Positions 1 to 12,196 are shown, counted from the first letter of the stretch. The stretch: 64,000 nt of DNA from Dichotomocladium elegans (GCA_025716815.1 JAIXMN010000036.1:248001-312000); one strand, 5' to 3'. The notes: generated by a model not told the origin, from the letters alone. Numbers and translations are program-made.

Positions 1-245
1 AGTAGATGTACATGTAGACATGCGGGTACACACGAACTCACACATACTGATTTGTTTACTGCTACGAAGATCTCATTCTCCTTTTTCAGGGGTGAAAGAA
101 AGAATAAAAAGCAACAATTAGCAGATAGGGTTATCTCTTCTTTCTTCGCGCCCTGCTTGCGTTGCTCCTAAAAGGCCTAGTTTTTTTTTATCTTTTTTTT
201 TTTCTTTTGGATGGCTCCTTCCTTTTCCACCGACATCAACAGCAA

Positions 246-3200
246 ATGACCATTATGACCGAATCAGAGCAGGTCAAAGCCATTCTCGATAAACTCGACC
301 AAACCATTCACTCGGACGAAAATCGGCGTCTCATGAGCAATGATCAGGTACGGCCAAAACAGCAGCTTGCCTCTTCAGTTCATCTCACGCACATAAGTTT
401 CCGATGGGGGGGAATAACAGCAACTCATGTGGAAAGATATCGCCTCCGCCATCTCCACGCTGCTTACCCTTGCGCCTCACCTTCTCAGCTCTCACGAAGA
501 TAATCAGATCCTCTTGATGGATTTAGTTGGTGCTTCGTCCTTACTTGCGTCGATCGTCCACTCCCTTGGAAAGCAGCGCAGTCGCGCCATTCAGTCTGAG
601 GCTGACGCTATCCTCATGACTGTCCGTCAGATCCAATATTCCATCACAAAGCAACACCAGCCTACAAAGGCATCTCCGTCCATGCCCCTAGCGTTGGATG
701 CCAAGGCATGTGAATGCGGCAAGGATTGAAACAGTCTTTTAACTTTTTTTCTTTCTCTTTCTCTCTGTCTTATTTAGTCCATACATTCATCCCTCATTGC
801 ACATGCCAAGCTGCTCGTAGATGGATTGCTCATGATTCCATTTTCAAGCAGGCTCTCGTCGGATTTCTCCCAGACGCGAGGTAGACAAAACACATTGTTG
901 ACAAGTGAGAGACAATTTTAGGCTTACTAGACGCTGAAAATTGCTAGAGGTAGATTGCATCTGGACACAGGTAGACCCACGGCCAAAAAAGTCTTCCAGC
1001 ACCGATATATTAATACGGTAAGGCAGTTCTCATTCGCCTCCTTTTTTATCAGTCGACTCTGATGGTTGTTGGCATGCAGTAGTGGCGGGAACAAAAGGAG
1101 GTCAACAGGAATGAGTATGTGAGCTATCTCTATGCATTTTTTTTTCTGTTTCTGTTGTTGAAGGGAACAGCGAGAAGACATTGGTACTAATAGGAGAAAA
1201 ATAAGTTGGCACTCGGTTCATGCGCACGCTATCGACTAGAAACAGCTCCGATAACAGTGGATCCTGGAGACCTCCTGTAACCCCCGAGGACCGTCCACAA
1301 CAACAGCTATCGTCTGCCACAAACGCTCTGAAGCTCCTCTTTGGCTCCACACGACCACGCGAAGGGGGTCTCATGCGCCATCAACGGCTCAGGCGAACAG
1401 CAAATGATAATTCCTCCTTTTCCTTTCCATCCTCCTCCCCGCAAGGAGACCACATACCATCGCCATCGTCATCTACTTTATATTTTACATCTAGCCCTTC
1501 AGCCGATGGTGGCCATGATCATGATATAAACTATGATAACACCGAGAAGGACACAAAGGGGCTCAGAACGATCATCTCATTGTCATCGTCAACGCCGTTA
1601 TCTGCTTTGGGAATACCAGTTGCGCGGACATGTGATCATTTACAGGCACGCTTGACAGGAAACCCGTCCTATTTTCAAGTTTGCAAGAATGACAGCGTGG
1701 TAATGGTATTGCAGGCAGGCCCAGCCACGGCAAGGGAAAAGTATATTGTCGTGGCCGGTACCACTACCGAACTTTTCTCAAAACTTCTTGACGATGCAAT
1801 CCAAGGCAATTCTTTTGCTATATAGATGTGTGTGCGTGTGCGTGTGTGTGTGACGGCAGAGCTAACACGTAATACGGTGAACAATAGATTTTGATTATAT
1901 CGATACCTACTTAATTACCCACAAACTCTTTACTTCCTCTTCCGTAAAACTCCTGGAGAATTTGACCGCACGCTTCAATTCTGACAAGGGCCATGGAGCC
2001 ATCCAACGCAGGCAAGTTGTCGCTCACGCATAAACATAGCAGAAACTGGTATCCGGACTTAAACCTCATATGCCTAAAAAAGGGTGATCAACGTTGTCAC
2101 GCGATGGACTAAGCTCCAGTTCGAAGATTTCAAGAAGGAGTGGCGCATGATGAAGCAATTGGATGACTTTCTTCTATGCGGGAACCAGGCTGGTTATCAG
2201 AAGGAAATGGAAACCATCCGCGACACAGTGGCGCGGCAAAGGACACGATTGACGGCTGTTTCTGCTTCTACTTCTGGAGCTGCATCCTTTGCTCCTGGGC
2301 TGATCACTCCCCCTGCATCGCCGGTCTCGATCAGCAGTTTCACCAGCAGCACAAGCAGTAGCGGCAGTAGTACGGTCATGCTCTCGTCCACTATATCTGT
2401 CCTATCGTGCTTAGATGCAATTGAGGTCGCGCAGTACCTCACTCTTGCTGATTTTACCTTGTTCAAGAATGTAACAGCTCACGAGTACCTATTTGGCAGC
2501 TGGCGACGTGGCGAAGCTGTTGGCAATGAGTTTGCGAAGATCCTGACAATGCGAGTTAACATGGTAGGGTTTCCTGTACCGCTGCCATCCTCTATTGCTT
2601 ACCTTTTTTTGTGTTTGTGTAAAGATATGCCATTGGGTCAAGCATGAGATATGCTGTGTAAAATTGGTTAAACAGAGGAGGGACATCCTTCGTAAATTAA
2701 TCCGTATTGCAAAAGTAAGTCTGGAGGAAAACGACAATTTAAAGTGTGTCTGATAAAACAAAAGTTGTGCATCGAATGGAAGAACTTCCACACAGCCATG
2801 GTCATCACCATGGCGCTGGAGTGTTCAACGATCCAGCGCCTTGATCACATCTGGCAAAATCTCTCGAGCCGTGATATTCAATCGTTTCAGCAGCTGAAGC
2901 GTTACATGGACGTTAGCAATAACATGCACCACTATCGACGCGCCTTCGATCAAGCGGTAGGCACATCGTCGGCGGTGATGCCGTTTTTCCCCCTAGTCCT
3001 CAAGGATCTCACATTCTTCATGGACGGGAACCCAACCGTGCTCCCTCATCAACCACCACTCATTAACTTCGATAAATGCCGCGAACTCACGCGATTCCTC
3101 TCACGCCTTGCTAACTACGCAAGTGTCGACTATTGGTTCGCCTCTGATTTAGACCACTTCCCGTTCCTCCCTCATGTGTCCCCAACCCGACCCCCACGAT

Positions 3201-3319
3201 GCCAGCCTCCCACACGTTTTGCTCCTTTGGATCGCGTTGCCGAGTTAATCGAGAGTAAGATTCAGTCCGTCCAAACATGCCATCAGGATCGAAAATGTCC
3301 GCACGTCGATCAGCACTAG
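246..3319 (+). CDS. Ras guanine-nucleotide exchange factor (RasGEF)
   Basis: Multi-exon gene for a RasGEF that should load GTP onto a Ras-family GTPase at the membrane. The start at 246 (MTIMTESEQ) opens an acidic helical N-terminal exon that splices at about 348 into one beginning near 425. A Ser-rich linker lies at about 1220-1600. A RasGEF_N (REM) domain is split over exons near 1570-2140; it includes TELFSKLLDDAI, the 1900-2000 exon reading LLENLTARF, and INVVTRWTKLQFEDF. The catalytic CDC25-homology domain follows from about 2395 (DAIEVAQYLTLADFTLFKNV) through WKNFHTAMVITMALECS to SPFFPLVL-like sequence and LTFFMDGNP near 3000. The last exon ends at 3319. No SH3 domain was seen. The family is clear; which Ras it serves is not. 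Exact small exons between 720 and 1220 are uncertain. Confidence 0.85.
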
Positions 3320-4016
3320 TGACCGTAATGAAGCAGCAGCAACAGGTGCGGCCGCCGCGCAGCAGCAGCCGCAGCAGCTGCAACCGCAGCGGGATGTGCT
3401 TGCGTACATGCGTTGTGCGCACAAGAAGGACCTATTGCTTTAATACAAAGAAAACATCAATAGCATAGGCAAACGAGTGCAGTGAAATGTATTTAGGAAG
3501 AAGTTGATGATTTGTAAATAAGATACTGTTTCCCCCTACTGCTAGTAGGCTGCGAACGCTCCATACATCAAACGACGGTCACGGAGAGCCAAGAGGTCTG
3601 CCTTCCCTCTTTTCAGCCCGACCTACTTCTGTCTCCATTTTTTTTGCCCGCTTTTTTAGAGAATAAGCTGTCTTCATTCTTTCGTATTTCTCTTTCCCTT
3701 GACTGATATATTGGATTCAACTACGCTTGGCGTGGCATTTTTTCTTCCTTTCGTTCAGGCTTGCGTTCTAGTCTATTTGGCAATCTGCAACAATAAAGCA
3801 AAGCAACGAACGGAAAAGGGAAAAAAAAAAAAGAGGAGGGGATTACAAGAGAGCAAAAAAAAAAACCCGTCCCGGAAACACACAGCACCACACACACCCT
3901 TTCAGACACAAAACATACATATCTACGTCTTGGAACTTTACGATTAACGACTTGGGAACTCATTGGCTGTCATTGCATTGTATAAAATTATACGTTATTG
4001 TTAAGAAAAGAAAAAA
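3320..4016. other. Intergenic region with promoter of the PHD gene
   Basis: No gene is supported here. The stretch carries poly-A and poly-T runs and one short low-complexity frame. A TATA-like box (TATAAAA, 3981-3987) lies 30 bp before the ATG of the next gene and is the only regulatory signal I would name. Confidence 0.5.
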
Positions 4017-5838
4017 ATGACAATGGCGGACGAGGTAATTTCGCGTCTTTGCTATTACAATGATCATTGACGCCCTCTTACTCAAAATCATCGTGTCGCT
4101 ACTAGGACACTTGTGCCGTATGCGACGATCCACATTCCGACGAAAAAAATCAAATCATTTACTGCGATGGACCAGGTAACGTAGATGAAAATAGAGTTTG
4201 GACGTGCGAAACTGACTTGTGAAATGTCAATCTTCCAGATTGCAACATGCCGTTACATCAAGGTTATAAAATAAACAAAGAGCGTGGGAGGGGGAAAGAT
4301 AATGAGACATTGACTTTCCGGCCTTCCTACTTGTTCTAGGTTGTTATAACGTCGCCAGGATACCCGAAGGCGACTGGTACTGTGACCGATGTAAATTGGC
4401 AAAATTCAACAAACGAGTGGTAACTGACAATTGCATTATGAAACTTGATGTTTTTTATTCATTTGCCATCTTCCAGAACATTGTCTGCTGCCCAAACCAG
4501 ACGGGACCTGTAAAAAGGATTGCATCCACGAATGAATTCATCCATGTGGTGTGCGCGAAATTCAACAAGAATGTAAATTGCAATGGGGATCAATACCACT
4601 GGAAGAAGAACTTGCAGAATGCCGAGGTGTGTTTGTGTGTGTGTGTGAGGTGGGCGGCATTGGGCGAGTTACTCAAGCGTTTCATTCTCGTACAGAAGTG
4701 CTACATATGCAAGAAAAACTTCGGCCTTTGTATTCATTGTGACAACTTCGATTGTGCGAGGTAATGCGTCGGAGTTAAACTGGACATGCAAAGGCGTTTC
4801 TTTCTTATATTGCGGTATAGATCCTTCCACGTAACCTGCGCCATTAACTCTGGATTAATCGCACTGGGAAGGCCGCTGCCTTTGTCAAAGCCTCATTTTT
4901 GCAATGACCACAATCCATCTTTAAGGATGCTCGCACCTATCTCTTCTCCTTCTACAAATCCCGCAACCATTCCCGCAAAACGACCCTACAAACCCAAGCA
5001 GATCATCCGTCAGGGGGCACACATCAGTAGCGATTCAGATTCGGATAACGATAATGTACCTCTGAGTGTTTCTCATCCCTCGAAGAACGTCAATAAGAAG
5101 CCAAAATCATCCGAAAACATGGACCGTCCGCAAAAACCAAAGAGCCCACTGCGTTTGGCTGTGGCAAAACCAGCCAACGCCCAGCAGAAACCCGGCATGA
5201 AGAACCCAGTTCTCAGCAGTAGTGGCCCATTTCGCCCATCAACACCCGCTTCCGCCGCCATCATGAATCCTCATCAAAGACAGCAACCGCAGCCATTGCC
5301 TTCCAACCTACCTAATCCCAGCCGTCTCTCTCCGTCGTCGTCCCCTCAGGCTACTGTTTCTTCTGCACCATCGTCACCCAATTTGTCTATTCCGTTGATT
5401 GCACCTACTGCACCAGAATTGCAATCAAATTCTGAAGAACTTCATCGTGATATCAGGTTCCTCAGACAAAAGCTCGAATCTGAGAAGAAGAGAAATCTAC
5501 AGCTGACCCAGGAAGCGAGAAGGGTCGGTGATCTCCAAAAGGAACTGGAAAATAAGACCAATCAAATGCAGCGGCTCAATGCCGAGCTCGAAGAGTATCG
5601 GGAGCTGAAGCATAAGGTGACAGATATCTTCATGGAGCTCAACATTGGAACTACCAATGGCACGTACCCAAGCCGCGATGGCATCAAGCGTTATATTGAT
5701 ATTCTGCACGAAACCATTCGACGGACAAGGATGCCGACCAATGATGAATGGTCTGAAATCACAACATTTGCAACAAATCTGGCGAATGCCAGATCGACCA
5801 ACCTGAACAGTAGCAGCGGAACATTACGACCGCGTTGA
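4017..5838 (+). CDS. PHD / extended-PHD chromatin reader, AF10/AF17-like
   Basis: The start ATGACAATGGCGGACGAG is followed by several short exons. Together they encode a first PHD finger (CAVCDDPHSDEKNQIIYCDG, then CNMPLHQGCYNVARIPEGDW and YCDRC), a C2HC knuckle (VCCPNQTGPVKR, FIHVVCAKFN) and a second PHD (KCYICKKNFGLCIHCD, then SFHVTCA and HFCNDHN). This PHD-knuckle-PHD order is the AF10/AF17, JADE and BRPF module that reads histone H3 tails. After it come a long Ser/Pro-rich disordered region and a C-terminal coiled coil at about 5430-5640 with heptad leucines. That arrangement resembles AF10, the partner of the H3K79 methyltransferase Dot1, more than BRPF, because no bromodomain or EPL domain is seen. 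Domain calls are firm; the AF10 orthology is inference. Confidence 0.8.
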
Positions 5839-6381
5839 TGACATACGATAACCACCCCTACCGCCTCCCTCCAAACCCCACCATTTTATGTATATGTACA
5901 CACAATATATACAGTGCTCGAAAGTGAATGTGCACGCTCTGCGGGATGGCATTTGTTTTTTAATATGATCCAGGAACGTAGGGACTGATATCCGTATTGA
6001 GGAAAATATTCCCTTGTTTGGCATACAAAATGCATCATAAATTCAACTTAACAAGAATAAATTGCCTCCTCGCTTCCCCCCATCTACCGCGTTTATTTGT
6101 CTAGGGGACTAAGGGTTGAACACAATCCACCGAGGGAAAAAGAGAAAAAGCTTCCTTTCCATTAAGTCTCCTTTTTCTCTCTTTATCTGGCTGTTGACAT
6201 CGCTATCAGAAAGTGCCTGCTTTATGTCCCTTACCCCGGACGTGTCACTTAAACGAACGAGCCAGCAAAGGAACAAATTTGTATAAAGTAAGCCTGTCAC
6301 TAACTTTTGATAAATCGTCTTCCCACTCTTCCATCTAAAAGACACTCTTGATCCGTCTTTCTTTTGTTACTCGTAAATACC
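5839..6381. other. Intergenic region
   Basis: The 3' flank of the PHD gene and 5' flank of the GPI-protein gene. I see homopolymer runs and short unrelated frames only. Confidence 0.5.
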
Positions 6382-7400
6382 ATGAAATCGATCCTCTTCA
6401 TACTTGCTGCCACCGTCAGTTCCGCTGTCGCTTCCATCACGGTAAGGAAATCCAGAAAGACGATTTTTTTCCCGCCCCCAAACATCCATTGCTTATCAAT
6501 ACAAAGATTGTCACGCCCTGGGCCAACACGACATGGGTGAGTATATATTTTTTTTTGAAAATGAGGTACGTTCCACCAGCAACGTTGCTTACTTTTATAC
6601 TGTAGGTCTCTGGGGGTCTGGGCAGCATAACCTGGACTTCAGCAGCCAACGATACAGGCAATTGTGAGATACAGTTGATGAATGGCAATGCCAGCAATGC
6701 AAAGTATGACATATCAGACAGGGCTCGCCCTCCCAAGAGAACCATCCATCTTCTTCCAATCCTGACTTTTTCTGATATTTATCTATATTTCTCTCTCCCA
6801 TAGCATGGTTGCCTATGTGACCAGTCCCGGTGAACCCGTCAATTGCACGGCTAATGCATACAATGTGATTCTTTTTTTTGGGGGGGGGCCTGCTTCTCTT
6901 TTCTCTCTTTATTTATGGTTGCTCTTTCTTATTGAATCCCTCTAGATTTACCCTCTGAACGACTTCGCGTCGGGTCAGTACTGGGTCCGCATCGGTGAGC
7001 GCATATCCAATGCCTGGGTCTATTCGGGTGTCTTTACCTTCCAGGGCAACGGCACTGCCAAACCTCTCCAGACTGCTCGTAAGTTGACAGGCACAAGATA
7101 TGGGGGCGAAGGTCATTGCGTCTATATAAAAGACAAAAACAACATTTAGCCTCCTTTGACAACACCGTGGTGACCTCTTCGAGCGTTTCAGCGGTCGTAA
7201 CCAGTAGTGCGCCCGTTGTCACCCGCACGGCTGCTGCTCCGGCTGCATCCAGGTCAGATTCGGGCGTGGCTGCCTCGGCTTCGTCGTCGACCCAGGGCAA
7301 CCATTCTTCAGATGCCACTGCTCCATCGGTCCATTATGCCAACATTGTCTTTTCTCTTCTCAGCAGTACAGCCATAGCAGCAACAGCATTGGTTTTCTAA
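6382..7400 (+). CDS. Secreted GPI-anchored Ser/Thr-rich wall protein, Kre9/Knh1-like N domain
   Basis: The start MKSILFILAATVSSAVAS is a classical signal peptide with probable cleavage after VAS. Six exons are joined by GT-AG introns; the donors near 6442, 6532, 6703, 6865 and 7080 restore one frame. The mature N-terminal part (ITIVTPWANTTW, WTSAANDTGNCEIQLMNG, PLNDFASGQYWVRIG, WVYSGVFTFQG) matches the fungal Kre9/Knh1-type immunoglobulin-like domain of Ser-Thr-rich GPI proteins. It is followed by a Ser/Thr/Ala stalk of about 60 residues that should carry O-mannose. A hydrophobic C-terminal tail (about 20 residues, ending TALVF) fits a GPI signal. The product is expected at the plasma membrane or covalently in the wall, with a structural or glucan-assembly role. 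No catalytic motif is seen. Confidence 0.85.
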
Positions 7401-8163
7401 ATGCCAAAAAAAATTTTCTATCCGTTTTATTAAATTTTTTTTTTCACTTCCTGCAGTAATAGAGTGGTTGGTCCCCTTTTCCATCCATCATGGTAATATG
7501 CATATCGCTGCCATGAAAGTGGTACGTACACTTTGTGTAGATATACCATGCGTTTTTTTTTTTATGTGCAACTCTATATTGAGGTCATCCTTACCCGATC
7601 CTCTCTCTTTCAAATCATGGACAAGCTCACCTGTTCATTTTACAAGATTAATTGGGAATACGTACATTGTCTCTCTCTCTCTCTCTAGCTTATTTGCGTG
7701 TATGTGAGTAATACAATTTGTTCCCAGTAAAACAATCAACGCCTACGGGGATGGAAAACTTTCAATGGAGCCGGAAAATAGAAAGAATCGGAACGGAGGA
7801 GAATCAAAAGGGGCTGATGCCCATCCAAGGACCGACTATAATTAAGCAGATCCCTTCACCCGCACACCGCGCATGTACCAAAATATATGTTATTGCTTGC
7901 GCCACGGTTGACCAGATGATTTCTTTTCCCTGTTAAAATGCCGTTAGCAATGTTTCCGCGACGATTTTTTCCTGCTAAATGACAAGGTTTATCTCGGTGT
8001 GACATGAGCGCGCACCCCTCACTCCACACAATCTATTTTTGAATCTCTTTACTATTTTTACAGAACTTAACAATCAACCACTCATTTATATATAAATAAT
8101 CGGGAATTCGCTCCTTGTGCTGGCCCTTTTTACGTCTCTCTCTCTCTCTCTCTCCTCTTTTTC
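7401..8163. other. Intergenic region with TATA box for the 8164 ORF
   Basis: No convincing gene. CT dinucleotide tracts occur at about 7671-7688 and 8132-8155. A TATA element (about 8087-8097) lies roughly 70 bp before the ATG at 8164 and supports transcription of that small ORF. Confidence 0.5.
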
Positions 8164-8538
8164 ATGGCGCTGTCTGTTACATCTATCAGAAATAAAAAAG
8201 CCGTACGATTCGATCTCTGTAATGTACAATACAGATACACCTATTCCTCAGACGATTATGATCGAGGCGGACATGCGTCGCCGCCTCTCTATCGCCCGCG
8301 TGTTCCAAGAATCTCGACAATGGACCTAATGGTCATTGGAGGCGACAACGATAACGACGACGAAACCCCATCCAGTAGCGCAAGTCCCGTTACACCTCCT
8401 CCTAGACTCACAATCGACATAAGTTCATGTAAGACTGCTGGTCCGCTCTTCTTTACAAAGATGTCGACACATTATCGTCTGGAGGAACAAGATTTTGAGA
8501 ATGAATTCTTGGTCCCCACATCTGCCCTATTCGTCTAA
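8164..8538 (+). CDS. Small uncharacterised protein with PP1-docking-like motif
   Basis: Single-exon ORF of 124 residues. I do not recognise a named family. Near the N terminus it reads KKAVRFDL. The KAVRF part fits the RVxF consensus used to dock protein phosphatase 1, and it is followed by YRYTYSSDDYDR, a tyrosine-rich segment. The middle is acidic (GGDNDNDDE) and Ser/Pro-rich, as in disordered regulatory proteins. A TATA box stands about 70 bp upstream and the ORF is flanked by non-coding low-complexity DNA, which argues that it is a real gene. A role as a PP1 regulatory peptide is only an inference from one short motif. Confidence 0.55.
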   Translation: MALSVTSIRNKKAVRFDLCNVQYRYTYSSDDYDRGGHASPPLYRPRVPRISTMDLMVIGGDNDNDDETPSSSASPVTPPPRLTIDISSCKTAGPLFFTKMSTHYRLEEQDFENEFLVPTSALFV

Positions 8539-10738
8539 ACCCACCCATCCCTCCACGCACGTTCGAGACAAAAAAAAAACGTGCACAGAGAACGCTTGTA
8601 AAGCATATCCTATCTTTTTTGTTGTATAACTAACTTGTCATGACGGGCGTTCCCTCTCTCTATCTTACCGCTTCGCGCGCCCCAAAAAACCCCCCCCTCT
8701 CTCTGTTTTCCTCCCCACAAGCCTCCTTTTTTTTCTACTTGTTGCACTTTTGCCGTTTACTACTTATCCTTGCACAGCGTTTATAGAGTGGTTCCGTCTC
8801 CACACTCAAGCAATACCCATACTCATACGCGACAGCGTTTTGTTCTTTGACAGTAATAGGAAAAAAACGACTGTGTGTTGGCATCAATTGTATATATACA
8901 TTGCGTGTGTGTATGTGTGTGTGTGAATATATAAATATAGGCCTGTGTGCGTGTGACTTGTGAAGACTCCAGAGAACAAAAGCCCGAGCGTTTTGGAAGT
9001 AGGATCATATCGTTCGCCATCAAAAATAGAACCCGGAGGGGGAGGGGAGAGAAGCGAATGGCGTAGGTAGACAAAAGGTGGACCAGATGTCGTACGAAAA
9101 TATGAAATCGTTGCGCACGTAGGATGGCTATAAAGAAAGACAATGTCAACAGAAACCATATGCTCCCCCGGCCCCGTAGAAAAGAAGATGGTTTGTACCA
9201 CGCAGCGGTAACAATAGGCCTTTTTGGTGTATATCTCTAGCGGCCTCCAAAATGCTATGTAGACGTCTGCAGCATGAAACGGAGGCGAGGAAGAAAGAAC
9301 GTATCTGCGTAGCTGATCACGTGTCGCCGTACTAACTATTGGACAATTATCGTCGGTCTAAGCCTCACTTGACAACTGTCCATTGGGGGCCGATTATTAT
9401 CATTATCCTCAGACAACCACAAAGATTTGGCCACCTGTTTTTCATATTGACATGATCCATACCGGGCCATTTGCAAAATTACACTCGTATCATCATTCGT
9501 GGGTCTTGTCTCTCTATCTGATAAAGACCACTCGCTTCGAGAACTCGCGATTGATGTCGTCGGTAGCAGTACCTTGCCTCAAAAATTGTTTTGACTTCAG
9601 AGGGATACAATGATGAAAGAAATTAATTATCAAAACTTATAAATCCGCCCCTTTTTACATATGCACACATATTCATATACCACACTTCTTTTTTTTTTTT
9701 TTAAGAAAAGCCCATCGTTCACCAAGTTGTCCACTCGAGGGCCAATAACCAGCTGATCCACTATCTCAAACCTAATATGTAACATCGAGGGTATGTATTA
9801 GTTTCATTGAGCAAGCGTTTGTTACGTACCGTGTCAAGGCGAAATCAAATATCACTGCATTTCAAATCAAGAAATAACGGCCCTTGGGGATATGCACCAG
9901 ACGAGGGTAGGGAATACGATTTTTTTCAAGAGCGAGGTGACACAGGCAAAATACTCTATCTCGTGTTTGGGGGATGCTGTCATGGAGGAAGAGCGGTAAA
10001 AATCAGAAGAGGTCCATTAGTACTCATTGTCTGTACATGTTGGCATACCGCCTTTTTCAAAACTATGCTTAACCACATATGCCATCAAGCAAAGAGTAGA
10101 AAAAAAAAAGGACAGTGCGAAGAATAAACTTATTAATACCTCTTTTTTTTTGACCAAGGATGAGATGGTTGACCTGCACCATTGCTCGAAGTCATGGAAC
10201 TGCAATATCCGAGGTAAAGGGTTCTGATCAAGTGCTTACGTTCCCCATCATACTAGGCTCACCTTCATTATTAATCTGAGAAAAAAGTAGGATCAACGTA
10301 CCCCCGGGAAGCCACAGATGCAGCGCATTCTTTGAAAACTCTGTAGGTGCATAAATACAAGCTGCATGCGCGCGCGCGCGCGTCTCTCTCAATAGGAGGG
10401 TTCACAAGCAAGACAAAGACGTACGTACGTACTGGAATCGAGAATATGGCAGTTTGTCTGGATATACCAGCAGCATCTGCAGCTCAAACCGAGGCCCATG
10501 ATCCCGAAAAGGCGCTTGCTGCTGGTGCTCGATCTGTTTTATATAATCAAACCAAGGTATAAATGTAGCGCAATGTAAGACTGCTGCAGAGGCAATGGCA
10601 ATAATGTCTCTCGAGGCACTACATACATTGCTTTGAATGTTTCATACTGAATCCCTGACCTGGTCCGCAAATTGATTTACTACTGGAGCAACTTTATTTC
10701 CTTCCGGAGTTTAACGGTTTTCCTCAAAAACACACTTT
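8539..10738. other. Long intergenic region, low complexity
   Basis: No supported gene. It contains a GT-rich tract (about 8903-8926), a poly-T run near 9687-9703, alternating GC (about 10369-10383) and a duplicated ACGT tract (about 10421-10431). Short frames at 9807-10127 and 10347-10562 lack recognisable domains. Confidence 0.5.
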
Positions 10739-10882
10739 ATATAGCCATTTTTCAAAATCAAAGTCGCACCCTGCCAGTTCTGAAGTCGCAGAATCGCAAA
10801 AATACAAATCGCATTTTTGCCCGGAAATCTTTACGCGTGATGACAAAGCAAAAGTCGCATACATGCACGGAAAGATGTCGCA
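10739..10882 (+). repeat. Left terminal region with repeated TCGCA motifs
   Basis: The terminal TAGCCATTTTTCAAAATC is followed by TCGCA motifs at 10764, 10786, 10794, 10809, 10855 and 10878. The inner segment CCGGAAATCTTTACGCGTG recurs with two changes near 50635-50653, where it also follows an AAGTCGCACCCT end. Repeated subterminal motifs of this kind often bind transposase; that function is inferred. Confidence 0.55.
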
Positions 10883-11597
10883 AATCCATCTCATCCTTAT
10901 GACTCTTTCTCTTTATAAACTTTTACATTTTGAAATGAGCAATCTATTATTTTACAACGATGGCCAAGGTCATGTCGCTGATGAGGAAATGTACTCACTT
11001 CAATCCGTTTGTTCTTACACTGAATATCTGCGTAGCATATCGTGCAAAGATAACTCTGAGTTTACTCTCTCACACATTCCCAAGCGAAAGGATACATACA
11101 TTCGGATGAAAGAAGCGGGGATCAATGGCAGTTACACAGCATACACTGATCAAGGCAAGGTCAGATGTTTCAAACTGGTGTTTGAGGAGGTATTGAGTGC
11201 ATCAGCTGCAGCAAAACAGCTAGGACTCCATGTTCGTTCAGCACAGCGATGGGCATTACAGTAAGAAAAGGACCCTGACAGCATTTTAAGAAACGTAGAA
11301 GCAGAGGGCCGATCGTGTATTCTCAATGAAGAGCATTTATTGTTCTAGAATGCAATTTTCGCTAAAAATAGCCGTACTCAAAAGAATCCTATATCGAGAA
11401 GACTAAGTTTATTCTTGGAAAGAACAAAGAACTATCAGAATGTGCTTGTCGCTTTTGTCAATGAGCCATTTAGCCTGGGGATTGTAAATCCGAAGCTGGT
11501 TATCAAATGGAATAATGAAGTAATGGCTTTCAGGAGACTCCTGTGTTCTCATTGTAATATTCAGAGAAATTATTCATTATGTACCTACACTTCCTGA
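10863..11597 (+). pseudogene. Decayed Tc1/mariner (IS630-like) transposase, N-terminal part
   Basis: An open stretch ending at 11264 encodes SYTAYTDQGKVRCFKLVFEE and then AAKQLGLHVRSAQRWALQ, a homeodomain-like helix-turn-helix of the Tc1/IS630 transposase type. A stop follows directly. The frame then continues in degenerate form (EKDPDSI, then a GRSCILNEEH segment matching the usual GRPRIL linker). No DDE catalytic core can be followed. The homologous remnant at 41400-42271 shares YTAYTDQ and SAQRWALQ and runs further toward a FQPV segment. The gene is therefore truncated and inactive. It sits upstream of the Fanzor, inside the same element. Confidence 0.7.
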
Positions 11598-11795
11598 ACG
11601 TATGGATAAGGATGACAGCAGTGTCGTGTTTTGTTGTGTTGTGAGAGACTGAGAGAGTACGAAAAGAAATACAATCTTCCTACACTACACAAGTGCCGGA
11701 TATGTGTCGGATTATTCTTGAGATGGTCTCTTGGAATTACTTGTTGGAATTGTTTGGGATTTCATTGTTGATTTCAGACCTCCCTCACGTCGATA

Positions 11796-11951
11796 CAGTG
11801 GCCGCCCGTTATAGTGATACCCTCGGTTCCAGGAAATCGCATCACTATAATGAATTAGAATAAGCCCTACCTGGCAATTTTGTCCTTCATAAAGTGTATC
11901 GCTATAACGAATTATCATTATGATGAATATCACTATAGCGAGCGGCCACTG
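11796..11951. mobile_element. 156-bp MITE, pogo/Tigger-like ends, TA target duplication
   Basis: The left end CAGTGGCCGCCCGTTATAGT and the right end, read inward, CAGTGGCCGCTCGCTATAGT agree at 22 of the first 24 bases. A TA flanks each side (11794-11795 and 11952-11953). The interior has no ORF and contains near-direct copies of a CTATAAYGAATTA motif. CAGTG termini with a TA duplication are typical of pogo/Tigger elements, so this is probably a non-autonomous derivative mobilised in trans. It lies between the dead transposase and the Fanzor gene, so it inserted into the larger element. Confidence 0.8.
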
Positions 11952-12196
11952 TAAAACCTCATTAAAGAACCCAGTGGGAAAAAGAAAAACACTGTGGAGA
12001 TGGATCATTGCTGACACTATAAATAGTGATGCTCAAGCAAACTGTCCCTTTCCATTATCCACATACAAAACTAGAGCCCATACAGCCTACAGAAAATAAC
12101 ACAGCACCACATTTACGGCTGAAAGGTAATACGGCCGCTTTCATACTCGGCTCTGCGATACTAAGAAATAATATACCCTAGGTCTTCACCCACCAA

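Noticed and set aside
8823..9201. Two minus-strand ORFs of about 105 residues
   Set aside because: Much of the sequence is translated GT/CA dinucleotide repeat; no domain or splice support.
10763..10882. CRISPR-like array
   Set aside because: The repeated unit is only five bases with irregular spacing; it fits subterminal transposon motifs.
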